NCBI GenBank assembly: GCA_030653365.1
Contig: JAURZL010000010.1
Coordinates: forward strand, 124,001 to 188,000
From: Anaerolineaceae bacterium
Lineage (GTDB): Bacteria > Chloroflexota > Anaerolineae > Anaerolineales > Anaerolineaceae
Reading direction: 5' to 3'
DNA: 64,000 nt
Shown: one piece after another, positions 8,745-16,014 of the stretch
Layout of the letters: each line of letters starts with the position of its first letter
How positions within the stretch are numbered: the first letter of the stretch is position 1
Program-made: the position numbers and the translations under genes
The notes under the pieces: model-generated
What the model was told of the DNA's origin: nothing
Databases searched by the model: none
Seen by the model: the letters and a program-made list of their open reading frames with translations, nothing else

Positions 8745-10414
8745 ACGATTAGAGATTCCTTATTTTTTACAATGCGAGAGGTTATCAAGCTGAAAATAAG
8801 TCCTGCGATACTCAAGAAGAAGATCTGAATCAGACTTAATAAAGCCAGATAATGTAAAGCCAGGGTTGGTAAATGCCAGCTAGCAAATAATCCATTCCAT
8901 AATATATGGATAATAAGTGGAATTGCTGTCACTACCATGGCCATAAAAACAAGATTAAGAACTTTACTTACAGCCTGTCCTTTTTGCCAATCTTTCCATT
9001 TTCGCCAGGTAAACACAACCCAGACAATGGCAAAAGATAAGATCGATATTAACCCATTTTGCAAAAGGAGTTGTGTTGGGCTGACCACAGAACTATACGA
9101 GTAATTTCGTTGTCCGATCGTCAGGTAAGCGATATGGAAAAGACCTGTAAAAGTTAAAGCTCCGACAATAGATATAAACCAATCAGATGGCTTCCATCGC
9201 CAAAATAAAACAATGCTTAAGATAAATACAACCAGAATAATGACGAAACGAATCAGTCTTTCTCTATTCAAGCGTGATTGCTGAACTTCTTGAAGAATAA
9301 TCATTAATTCACGATCGTAGTGAAAAGACAAATCGTTTATGGCTTCATAAGTCATTGGTTCACCAATCGCTTTAGCGTATTCTTCTAATAATTGAGATTG
9401 TTGTCTTGACGTTTCAGTACTTAAAGCTTCTTTTTCACTTTCCGACAATACCATCATCTGCGATAAAGCCCGTCCTTGAGTTGTCGCCGGCAAATTAATG
9501 CCTGCCAAAGCTGCCAGCGTAGGCGCAACATCCACCATCAGGACATTATTGAAGTCCCCTGGCTGAACTCCTTTTCCAACCAAAACAAAAGGCTCCGTCA
9601 ATGTTATCGATTCATGACCTCCATGCCCACCCTGATCAATTTGACCGTGATCTGATACTACCAATAAAACATCTTTTGTAAAATCCAATTCAGCAACAAT
9701 CTCGCCCAGCAATCCATCTACTCTGGATGCAGCCTGATCCCAGTTGATGCTCTCAGGTCCACCTTCGTAATGTCCAGCATAATCGACCTGGTCAAGGTGG
9801 ATCATGATCAAATCATAATCATCTGACTTGAGCCAGGGCATGGCTGCATCCACAACCAGTCGGTCTGCATGTTGATCCTCATCAGGTGTAAAAAATCCAA
9901 TATCCAACGCAAACTGAGGAATCAGTTTTTCAAACCAGTAAAATCCTGAAAAAGCAGTCTTGAGACCATGTATCTTTGCTGAACTGAATATATTATCCTG
10001 GGTGAGAGGATAAAAATTCTCATAATCCAGGTTAAAGACTGGTGCATCATTCAAGTACGGCCAGGCACCAGTAAGCAGGGTTCCATAGCCAGGAGATGAG
10101 TAAGAGGGCGGTTCAGAAATCATTTTTGCAGTTGCCCCCTGGGTTCGTAACTCATTTAAAACAGGCATTACATCTGTTTTTAAGGATGTATCATATCGTA
10201 AGGCATCAATTAAAACGAAAACAACCCTGTCTGCTAAAGGTTCGGTAAATGAACGTCCTGGAATCGGAGGTGTCTCTGATAATGGAGAGCGATAATCATA
10301 AAGATTATCCATTAATGCCAATGCTATTAAGATGGCTCCAACCCCAAAAACAATGGTCAAAGTTAAACGAAATAAAACAGAAAACCAGTTTTTCATGTCA
10401 TCTCTCAATCCCAA
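8741..10414 (-). CDS. Membrane-bound alkaline-phosphatase-superfamily phosphodiesterase/phosphotransferase
   Basis: This 557-residue protein has one N-terminal membrane helix, an extracytoplasmic phosphodiesterase/nucleotide pyrophosphatase domain and four to five C-terminal helices. Metal-site motifs are visible: FVLIDALRYD near residue 67, a Ser/Thr-rich nucleophile loop before GTLLTGAWP, HLDQVDYAGH and SDHGQIDQGGHGG. The layout resembles the catalytic part of eukaryotic GPI ethanolamine-phosphate transferases (PIG-G/PIG-O) and related bacterial proteins. A role in adding or removing phospho-head-groups at the membrane surface is inference. It shares an operon with the GDPD-like gene. Confidence 0.8.
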   Translation of the reverse strand: MGLRDDMKNWFSVLFRLTLTIVFGVGAILIALALMDNLYDYRSPLSETPPIPGRSFTEPLADRVVFVLIDALRYDTSLKTDVMPVLNELRTQGATAKMISEPPSYSSPGYGTLLTGAWPYLNDAPVFNLDYENFYPLTQDNIFSSAKIHGLKTAFSGFYWFEKLIPQFALDIGFFTPDEDQHADRLVVDAAMPWLKSDDYDLIMIHLDQVDYAGHYEGGPESINWDQAASRVDGLLGEIVAELDFTKDVLLVVSDHGQIDQGGHGGHESITLTEPFVLVGKGVQPGDFNNVLMVDVAPTLAALAGINLPATTQGRALSQMMVLSESEKEALSTETSRQQSQLLEEYAKAIGEPMTYEAINDLSFHYDRELMIILQEVQQSRLNRERLIRFVIILVVFILSIVLFWRWKPSDWFISIVGALTFTGLFHIAYLTIGQRNYSYSSVVSPTQLLLQNGLISILSFAIVWVVFTWRKWKDWQKGQAVSKVLNLVFMAMVVTAIPLIIHILWNGLFASWHLPTLALHYLALLSLIQIFFLSIAGLIFSLITSRIVKNKESLIV

Positions 10415-10546
10415 TCACTAAATCCTGATTAAATCTAACATATCTATTTCATAGAGACAAATAAAAGCACATACAATCATAGACAAATTTCTTGAATTTC
10501 TATTTATAATACAGTTAATCATATTAATTAAATAAACTGGGTTAAT
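10415..10546. promoter_or_regulatory. Divergent intergenic region
   Basis: This short AT-rich spacer lies between the minus-strand phosphodiesterase and the plus-strand lipid kinase. TATAAT at 10505-10510 is a plausible -10 for the kinase gene, but the best -35 candidate, TAGACA at 10480-10485, is 19 bp away and weak. No further structure is seen. Confidence 0.3.
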
Positions 10547-11554
10547 ATGGTGTTATTGGTGGATACCACCGCCAATATCACCCAAACCGCAATTGAATGT
10601 GGTTTAATCCATGCAAACAATTGCATAAATGTGAAATCGGTTATGGCGAAAAAAAACGTCCGTATTATTCTAAACCCAAGCGCAGGATCCAAAAATCCTC
10701 CCTTAAGGATATTAAATAATCTCTTTCAAAAAGCCAATGTTGAATGGGATCTGGTCATCACAAAAGATCGATGTGATGGAATTTGTCTCGCAGAACAATG
10801 CATCAAGGATGGTGTAGATATCGTTGCAGCGTACGGTGGTGATGGCACAGTGATGGAGGTTGCCAGTGGACTACACGGGAGTGGAATACCTATGGCAATC
10901 CTTCCTGGCGGAACCGGAAATATTTTATCCGTAGAATTGGGAATTCCACAAGATATACAGGAAGCCTGCGCACTCATAACTGATCCAGAAAAATCCTTTA
11001 TACGTTCGATCGACCTGGGGATAACAAATGATGAAAAAATTCCAGCTTTTGCCTTACGGGCAGGCGTGGGATTGGAAGCAGCTATGCTGGAAGGAACTGA
11101 TCGTGAGCTCAAAGAACGGTATGGCATTTTCGCTTACATAATGGGAGCAACCCAGGCTTTACACAATGTAAAGGAAGCGAATTATCATCTCGTTCTGGAT
11201 GGTGAACCGGTAGAATGTACTGGATTGACCTGTCTGATCGCCAATGCAGCTTATTTTGGTGTTCCCGGATTAACCCTTGATCCGAAGATCAAGATTGATG
11301 ATGGTTTGCTGGATGTATTTGTCATCCGAAAAATGGACCTGGTTCAATTGTTTTCTTTGGCAGCCAATCTGGTTGGCGGAAATGAGCTCAAAGACCAGGC
11401 ACTTCATTGGCAGGTGCGTTCCGTCTCCATTGAATCAGATCCTGTTCAATCCACCCAGGCAGATGGTGAAATGTGGGGAGAATCCCCGGTGGAAATCAAA
11501 GCCGAAAAAGATGCTTTGCAGGTTATTGTTCCAAAGGAAAAACCATCAAAATGA
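10547..11554 (+). CDS. Diacylglycerol kinase-family lipid kinase (DagK/YegS-like)
   Basis: The catalytic domain begins with VRIILNPSAG and contains the nucleotide-binding motif YGGDGTVMEV and the loop LPGGTGNILS, hallmarks of the DAGK catalytic fold. The C-terminal half has the DGLLDVFVI strand typical of YegS/DagK proteins. The family enzyme phosphorylates diacylglycerol or a related lipid at the inner membrane face. The first 32 residues are unlike the family and the ATG at 10643 would give a normal N-terminus, but neither start has a strong Shine-Dalgarno, so the longer form is kept. Its last 9 bp overlap the convergent phosphatase gene. Confidence 0.85.
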   Translation: MVLLVDTTANITQTAIECGLIHANNCINVKSVMAKKNVRIILNPSAGSKNPPLRILNNLFQKANVEWDLVITKDRCDGICLAEQCIKDGVDIVAAYGGDGTVMEVASGLHGSGIPMAILPGGTGNILSVELGIPQDIQEACALITDPEKSFIRSIDLGITNDEKIPAFALRAGVGLEAAMLEGTDRELKERYGIFAYIMGATQALHNVKEANYHLVLDGEPVECTGLTCLIANAAYFGVPGLTLDPKIKIDDGLLDVFVIRKMDLVQLFSLAANLVGGNELKDQALHWQVRSVSIESDPVQSTQADGEMWGESPVEIKAEKDALQVIVPKEKPSK

Positions 11555-12037
11555 TTGTGATGCATGCATAACAAATTGGAACTGCATTTCGTTTTCGACA
11601 GCACCAGGGATGAATTGCCGAATCCATAATACTGAGTCCAGTGGATTCCAGCCAAAGCGCAGTACAGCCATCATCGAAAGGAATGTTCCCGTGCGGCCAA
11701 TTCCTGCAAAACAATGCACAGCAATATTATCTCCATCCGAAGCCCATGATAAAACATTTTGAACTTCAGTCAGATATACATCCCGATCATTGGGAACCTT
11801 AAAATCGACAACCGGGAGATGCAGCATCTCAATGCCGTGTTCTTTATAAATGCATGGGAGATCAATCCCCGCTCTTTGCAACCATTCAAATTCTTCAACC
11901 AGGGTGACAACTCGCTTTACTCCATTTGTTTTCATTTCTTGTAAAGTTGTTGAACCAAAATCAAAACTACCATTCGGTAAGGGACAGCGGTAAATTTTTC
12001 CAGGCAAATCAAATGGAATAAGGGTTAAGTTTTTCAT
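11546..12037 (-). CDS. Dual-specificity/tyrosine phosphatase family protein
   Basis: This 163-residue cysteine phosphatase has the P-loop HCFAGIGRTG with nucleophile C109 and R115, and a candidate general acid D78 in PVVDF. The compact size matches archaeal and bacterial dual-specificity phosphatases and PTPMT1-like enzymes. The sequence cannot tell a protein phosphatase from a lipid phosphatase. Its neighbours (diacylglycerol kinase-like, GDPD-like and membrane phosphodiesterase) make a lipid-phosphate substrate worth considering. It converges with and overlaps the lipid kinase gene by 9 bp. Confidence 0.85.
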   Translation of the reverse strand: MKNLTLIPFDLPGKIYRCPLPNGSFDFGSTTLQEMKTNGVKRVVTLVEEFEWLQRAGIDLPCIYKEHGIEMLHLPVVDFKVPNDRDVYLTEVQNVLSWASDGDNIAVHCFAGIGRTGTFLSMMAVLRFGWNPLDSVLWIRQFIPGAVENEMQFQFVMHASQSF

Positions 12038-12169
12038 TCAGTAGTTCCCGTTGTCTTGATTGTGTTCAAGACTTGATTTTTAAATATATTCTTGGATAAT
12101 ACAATTAACAGGCGGACCTGCCCACTCAGGGCACCCAGTACAGGGCACTTCGAATAGTGCTCTGTTCAT

Positions 12170-12508
12170 TTAAGTATTTCGGTTCTTCTTTAATGGTGCC
12201 GGCTTTCGGAAACCATCCAGAAGGTGTAAGATCGCTAAACCAGGATACTGTTTTAACATGCGTGGCCCAGCATGGCGCATCACTTCTCGAATTTTTTCCC
12301 GCATGGTTTTTTGATAACAATGTGTTGGGCACTTGGCACAGGTTGTCTTCTTCTCCTGATAGGGACATTTTTGCAACCTAAGATGAGTATAATCTTTCAA
12401 AGCCTCACAATCCTCACAAAGCCCATCTGAAATTTCATGATGGTCACGACAATACAACTCAATCATAATGTCAACTGTTTTTTGTTCGCGAAGTAATCTA
12501 GGATCCAT
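12170..12508 (-). CDS. ygbA: YgbA-like nitrous oxide-stimulated promoter family protein
   Basis: This 112-residue basic protein has a conserved cysteine set: YCRDHH, CEDCEAL, KCPYQ and CAKCPTHCY, followed by MREKIREVMRHAGPRM. This matches the family named for E. coli YgbA, whose gene is controlled by the nitric-oxide sensor NsrR. The cysteines suggest metal or Fe-S binding. The molecular function is not known to me. The start overlaps the end of the upstream HAD gene by 11 bp, so it is translationally coupled to it. Confidence 0.8.
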   Translation of the reverse strand: MDPRLLREQKTVDIMIELYCRDHHEISDGLCEDCEALKDYTHLRLQKCPYQEKKTTCAKCPTHCYQKTMREKIREVMRHAGPRMLKQYPGLAILHLLDGFRKPAPLKKNRNT

Positions 12509-13256
12509 AAGTCTCTTCCATTAATAAATCATAAAATCCCCATTGACCTTTGCCTGAAGTAAGGTTATTGTCTCGCAGCAAGAAATCTCCAATTTCATCT
12601 AGATTACTAAAAACCTTTGATGCTTTGGAGAGTATCTCTGGTGGATTGGTTGTCGAAACAGCCAGACAGATCAAACCAGCAGCCCGACCTGATTCAACTC
12701 CTAAAGGAGCATTTTCTATTACCAGTGAATGTGCAGGTTTCGTCCCCAACTGTTCTAATAATATCTGGTACGGTTGTGGATGAGGCTTGCTGAATTGCAC
12801 ATCTTCTGAGGTAATTAGAGTAGAGAAATACTCTTTAATTCCCGTTTTGGCCAACACTTCCTCTGTTACATTTCGGGTACTACCTGTCGCAACCCCCATC
12901 CGGTAATCTACGCGAGCTATCAATTTAACCAGATTATCCGCTCCATCAACCAGCCGTGGAGTAAATTCCTGTAAGAAAAGCTGGTCACGATAATCACTCA
13001 CCTCTTGCCAGGTATCATTATCAACATCAAGTTGATATTGTTGAATCAATTCCTGAAGTAAATCTTTAGAATTTTTGCCTTCATTAATCAGGAAATGTTT
13101 TTCAGAAATCTCTATTTTTAATAATGTTTGGATAGCTTTTTGCCAGGTACGTGCATGAATTTCCATCGAATCTATCAGGACACCATCCAAATCAAATAAA
13201 ATTGCTCTTTTCAATGTAGTCACCTTAGTAATAAATGATTGGCCGATTATAACCAT
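12498..13256 (-). CDS. HAD-superfamily phosphatase, beta-phosphoglucomutase-like
   Basis: This is a subfamily I HAD hydrolase with motif I FDLDGVLIDS (nucleophile and acid/base Asp), a helical cap, motif II VATGSTR, motif III Lys in SKPHPQPY and motif IV VIENAPLGVESGRAAG. The ENAPLG form and the cap are typical of beta-phosphoglucomutase and sugar-phosphate phosphatases. The substrate cannot be assigned. The listed start lies upstream of conserved sequence; a TTG at 13214 preceded by AAGGTG is a good alternative that begins two codons before the first beta strand. It forms a two-gene operon with the YgbA-like gene. Confidence 0.82.
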   Translation of the reverse strand: MVIIGQSFITKVTTLKRAILFDLDGVLIDSMEIHARTWQKAIQTLLKIEISEKHFLINEGKNSKDLLQELIQQYQLDVDNDTWQEVSDYRDQLFLQEFTPRLVDGADNLVKLIARVDYRMGVATGSTRNVTEEVLAKTGIKEYFSTLITSEDVQFSKPHPQPYQILLEQLGTKPAHSLVIENAPLGVESGRAAGLICLAVSTTNPPEILSKASKVFSNLDEIGDFLLRDNNLTSGKGQWGFYDLLMEETYGS

Positions 13257-13363
13257 CTTTTAACAACCAATGAAATAGTCTTTACAATCAAAAATATTCC
13301 ACTCAATTAGGAGATTTTCATAACCTGTTAATCAAAAATTAACCACTGAAAATTACCCAAAAG

Positions 13364-14314
13364 TTATGGTTTTAATGATTCGTTCTCTCCATTCAGATAA
13401 GATATGATCTTTAATAATGCGTCACTTTTAGGTTCTGTTGCTATTTTCCAAAACGCCACCTGAGCGGATGTAGCAGGAATTCTTCGATGTTGTCCAATGT
13501 AAATATCCTGTGCGAGGTCAAGACCATCCACCTTTACCATGGCGACCTGCCCTTTCACAATTCTTTGAGCGACTAACATCGAAACAAATCCAACCCCAAC
13601 ACCTTCCTGTACAGCGAATGCAATTGCTTCAGAATTTCCCAATGTGAGGACCTTTCGTAGATCATTAATGTCATAACCTTGTTGGGCTAACCCATCGCGC
13701 AGCACCATATAAGAACCGGCGGATGATTCTCTCACAATCAAATTTGCTTTACGCAATTCATCGAGGTTGATACTTTCTCTTCTTGTCCAGGGGTGATTGG
13801 TAGGAACAATCAGAACAAGTGGTTCGGAGATAAATTTATGAAACTCTATATCCGGATGGTAATTGAATACACTTGATACCATAATCTGTGCTTTACCTTC
13901 ATTTAAGAAACGCATAGCATCATTACGATTGCCGACAGTAATGGTTGCCTCCACCTTAGGATATCTTTTTAGAAAGTCTGCCATGAGTGATGGCAATATA
14001 TATTTCCCTGGAGTAGTTGTACAGGCAATCCATAAATGGCCATGAATCTCTTGTTTAAGTGTATCCATCATCTCATCAGCCCGAATAGCAGACAATACCA
14101 AATCTCTCGCCATGGGTAACAGGGTGACACCAGCTTCTGTTAAAGTTATTTTCCTGCCTGACCGGATAAATAGTTGCATACCAAAATGCGTCTCCAGGTT
14201 GTGAATATGTTGAGTCACGCTCGGTTGTGACATATGCAATCGTTTCGCAGCCTGTGAAAAATTTAGAGTCTCAGCTGCAGCCAGAAAGACTCGTAATTGA
14301 TGTGTATCTAACAT
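13364..14314 (-). CDS. LysR-family transcriptional regulator
   Basis: This protein of about 316 residues has an N-terminal winged helix-turn-helix (FLAAAETLNFSQAAKRLHMS, recognition helix SQPSVTQHI) and a periplasmic-binding-protein-like effector domain with the LxxGNSEAIAFAVQEGVGVGF signature common in CysL/CbbR-type LysR proteins. ATG 14314 is chosen because GGAGA lies six bases upstream; the in-frame TTG at 14320 sits against that SD. It is divergent from the multihaem cytochrome and rhodanese genes, and LysR proteins usually control the divergent unit. The effector is unknown. Confidence 0.9.
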   Translation of the reverse strand: MLDTHQLRVFLAAAETLNFSQAAKRLHMSQPSVTQHIHNLETHFGMQLFIRSGRKITLTEAGVTLLPMARDLVLSAIRADEMMDTLKQEIHGHLWIACTTTPGKYILPSLMADFLKRYPKVEATITVGNRNDAMRFLNEGKAQIMVSSVFNYHPDIEFHKFISEPLVLIVPTNHPWTRRESINLDELRKANLIVRESSAGSYMVLRDGLAQQGYDINDLRKVLTLGNSEAIAFAVQEGVGVGFVSMLVAQRIVKGQVAMVKVDGLDLAQDIYIGQHRRIPATSAQVAFWKIATEPKSDALLKIISYLNGENESLKP

Positions 14315-14410
14315 AATCAATCTCCAAAAATTAATATATTAAATTTTATCATGTTTGCCAGGATGATAAGGATTACTTATAGATTCAACATAAAAAATCA
14401 AATATTTACT

Positions 14411-14426
14411 TGTGATATATGTCACT
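14411..14426. promoter_or_regulatory. Crp/Fnr-type palindrome upstream of the cytochrome gene
   Basis: TGTGATATATGTCACT contains a perfect GTGA-N6-TCAC inverted repeat, the classic Crp half-site pair and spacing. It lies about 52 bp upstream of a TATAAT at 14463-14468, close to where activator sites act. Crp/Fnr-family proteins often control anaerobic electron-transfer genes. The protein that binds here is not in the window. Confidence 0.45.
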
Positions 14427-14462
14427 AACAGATTAAAGATTTCTTAATTATTATTGATCTTG

Positions 14463-14468
14463 TATAAT
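14463..14468 (+). promoter_or_regulatory. Candidate -10 box of the cytochrome-rhodanese operon
   Basis: A consensus TATAAT lies about 100 bp before the start codon at 14570. No good -35 is found at 16-18 bp, which fits an activator-dependent promoter served by the palindrome at 14411-14426 or by the LysR protein. Confidence 0.35.
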
Positions 14469-14569
14469 TTTCTTTATAGTGAAATGAGTAACGATAATAA
14501 CCCCAATATTTCCAACAAGAAACTATTATTATCCAAACCTATCAAAGAGAATTTATTGAAGGATATCTC

Positions 14570-14833
14570 ATGAGAAAAATTATTTTAATTATATCCCTTA
14601 GCTTGTCTATGCTATTGCTTGGCGCATGTACAGCTAAAAGCACACCATCAACTGTGCCCGACGAAACCGAAGTTGCCATTTCTCAAGCAACTCCAACAGC
14701 TGTTATACCAGTTGCTTTCGAACCGCCGGTAGACAATTGTGTCGTCTGCCATACAGACAAACAAATGTTGATTGATACGGCAATTGAGGAAGAAGAAGAT
14801 GCTCATGGAGCTGAATCAGAAGGCGTTGGCTGA
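14570..14833 (+). CDS. Multihaem cytochrome c lipoprotein, N-terminal part (ends at in-frame TGA)
   Basis: An ATG preceded by AAGGA opens a signal peptide with lipobox LLGAC (cysteine about residue 22), then a Thr/Pro/Val-rich linker and the first haem motif CVVCH, then an acidic stretch. The frame stops at TGA 14831-14833, yet the same frame continues immediately with ten more CxxCH motifs. The lower part has no export signal of its own, and haem attachment by cytochrome c maturation needs export, so the two parts make sense only as one chain. Explanations are selenocysteine insertion, another recoding, a nonsense mutation or a sequence error. Confidence 0.75.
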   Translation: MRKIILIISLSLSMLLLGACTAKSTPSTVPDETEVAISQATPTAVIPVAFEPPVDNCVVCHTDKQMLIDTAIEEEEDAHGAESEGVG

Positions 14834-14864
14834 GGTGGCTCTGTGGCTCCGTTGGAGCCTTGGG
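14831..14864 (+). promoter_or_regulatory. In-frame TGA followed by a SECIS-like hairpin
   Basis: After the TGA comes GGCTCC (14845-14850), loop GTT, then GGAGCC (14854-14859), a perfect 6-bp stem. The stem can be extended past one mismatch by G-U and G-C pairs. The loop begins 17 bases after the TGA and its first base is G. Bacterial SECIS elements are small hairpins of this kind at about this distance, with a G at the start of the apical loop. A competing reading is that AGGTGG at 14833-14838 acts as a ribosome site for GTG 14843. The structure is seen; the recoding function is inferred. Confidence 0.4.
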
Positions 14865-15943
14865 AAAAAGTTTTGGTTAACGCTGGATTTTTTGAAACTG
14901 AGCATGGTCAAACATCCTGCTCCGCCTGTCATGCTGGAGATTCTTCAGCGACTGAGAAAGATACTGCCCACACTGGTTTAATACAAGCTCCTGATGCCGA
15001 TGCACAAAGAACCTGCGGGAATTGCCACAATGAAATCGTAGTGAGCAATACGAATAGTCTTCATACCACCCAGGCTGGGTATTTCCAGACGATGTATTCA
15101 CGCAGTCTGCCTGAAAACCATGTTGCGTTGGAGGAGATGTTTGGCAATCATTGCCAATCCTGCCACACAACCTGTGGAGACTGCCACATTGCCCAACCAG
15201 ATAGCGTTGGTGGTGGTTTATTAAATGGTCATGAATTTGTAAAAACTCCCCCAATGACTCGCACCTGTACCGCTTGCCATGGTTCACGCGTAGGAAATGA
15301 GTATATGGGCAAAAATGAAGGTATTCCTGGAGATGTTCATTTCCGCCAGGGGCGCATGAATTGTGTTGCCTGCCATGATGGCGCCAGCATGCATGATTCT
15401 GAAGGAAACAATCACCGCTATGAAGGTGAACAGGGACCAAGCTGTGAAAGCTGCCATGATCAAGTCGGTAGAACATCCGATACCATCGTGCAACATCAAA
15501 TCCACCAGGGTGCTCTCTCCTGTCAGGTATGTCATTCCGTCTCCTATACGAGCTGTGACAGTTGCCATGTTGCGATCAGTGAAACAACCGGCAATCCTTT
15601 CTTTAAGACAGCGGCAACCTATATGACATTTTTTATAGGTCGAAACACCCGACAATCCTCAGACAGGCCGTATGAATATGTACCGGTTCGTCATATCCCG
15701 GTTGATCCTGAGAGTTATGCTTATTATGGTGAGGATCTGCTCTCCAATTTCAATTTGCTTCCCAATTGGGCATATGCAACCCCCCATAATATTCAACGCA
15801 ATACGCCACAGAATGAATCCTGTAATTCCTGTCATGGTAATGCTGAAATCTTCCTGACCGCAGATAAAGTCAAACCGGAAGAATTAGAAGCCAACCGGAA
15901 CGTCATCGTGGAGAATGTTCCAGGATTAATTCCGGAACAATAA
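14843..15943 (+). CDS. Multihaem cytochrome c, main part with ten CxxCH motifs
   Basis: This stretch is in the same frame as 14570-14833 and is probably the rest of that protein. CSACH, CGNCH, CQSCH, CGDCH, CTACH, CVACH, CESCH, CQVCH, CDSCH and CNSCH bind ten c-type haems, eleven with the upstream CVVCH. Many extra histidines can serve as distal ligands. CQSCHTTCGDCH packs two motifs closely. The C-terminal quarter is haem-poor except for the last motif. Read independently from GTG 14843 it would lack any signal peptide. As a lipoprotein it would lie on the outer membrane face and move electrons to or from periplasmic or extracellular partners. The following gene encodes a rhodanese lipoprotein, suggesting sulfur chemistry. 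Confidence 0.85.
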   Translation: MAPLEPWEKVLVNAGFFETEHGQTSCSACHAGDSSATEKDTAHTGLIQAPDADAQRTCGNCHNEIVVSNTNSLHTTQAGYFQTMYSRSLPENHVALEEMFGNHCQSCHTTCGDCHIAQPDSVGGGLLNGHEFVKTPPMTRTCTACHGSRVGNEYMGKNEGIPGDVHFRQGRMNCVACHDGASMHDSEGNNHRYEGEQGPSCESCHDQVGRTSDTIVQHQIHQGALSCQVCHSVSYTSCDSCHVAISETTGNPFFKTAATYMTFFIGRNTRQSSDRPYEYVPVRHIPVDPESYAYYGEDLLSNFNLLPNWAYATPHNIQRNTPQNESCNSCHGNAEIFLTADKVKPEELEANRNVIVENVPGLIPEQ

Positions 15944-15960
15944 AAATAATAAGTGAAATA

Positions 15961-15983
15961 CAACTGATTATTAAAATCAGTTG
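15961..15983 (+). other. Intercistronic hairpin between cytochrome and rhodanese genes
   Basis: CAACTGATT and AATCAGTTG form a perfect 9-bp stem around the 5-base loop ATTAA. No T-run follows, so it is not an intrinsic terminator. It may stabilise or process the transcript. The next gene starts 32 bp downstream after a GAAGGAAG ribosome site. Confidence 0.5.
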
Positions 15984-16014
15984 ATTAATAACAAAAAAAA
16001 AGAGAAGGAAGAAT

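Noticed and set aside
14877-15655. Long antisense frames inside the cytochrome gene
   Set aside because: They mirror the repeated CxxCH codons and have no ribosome site or recognisable product.
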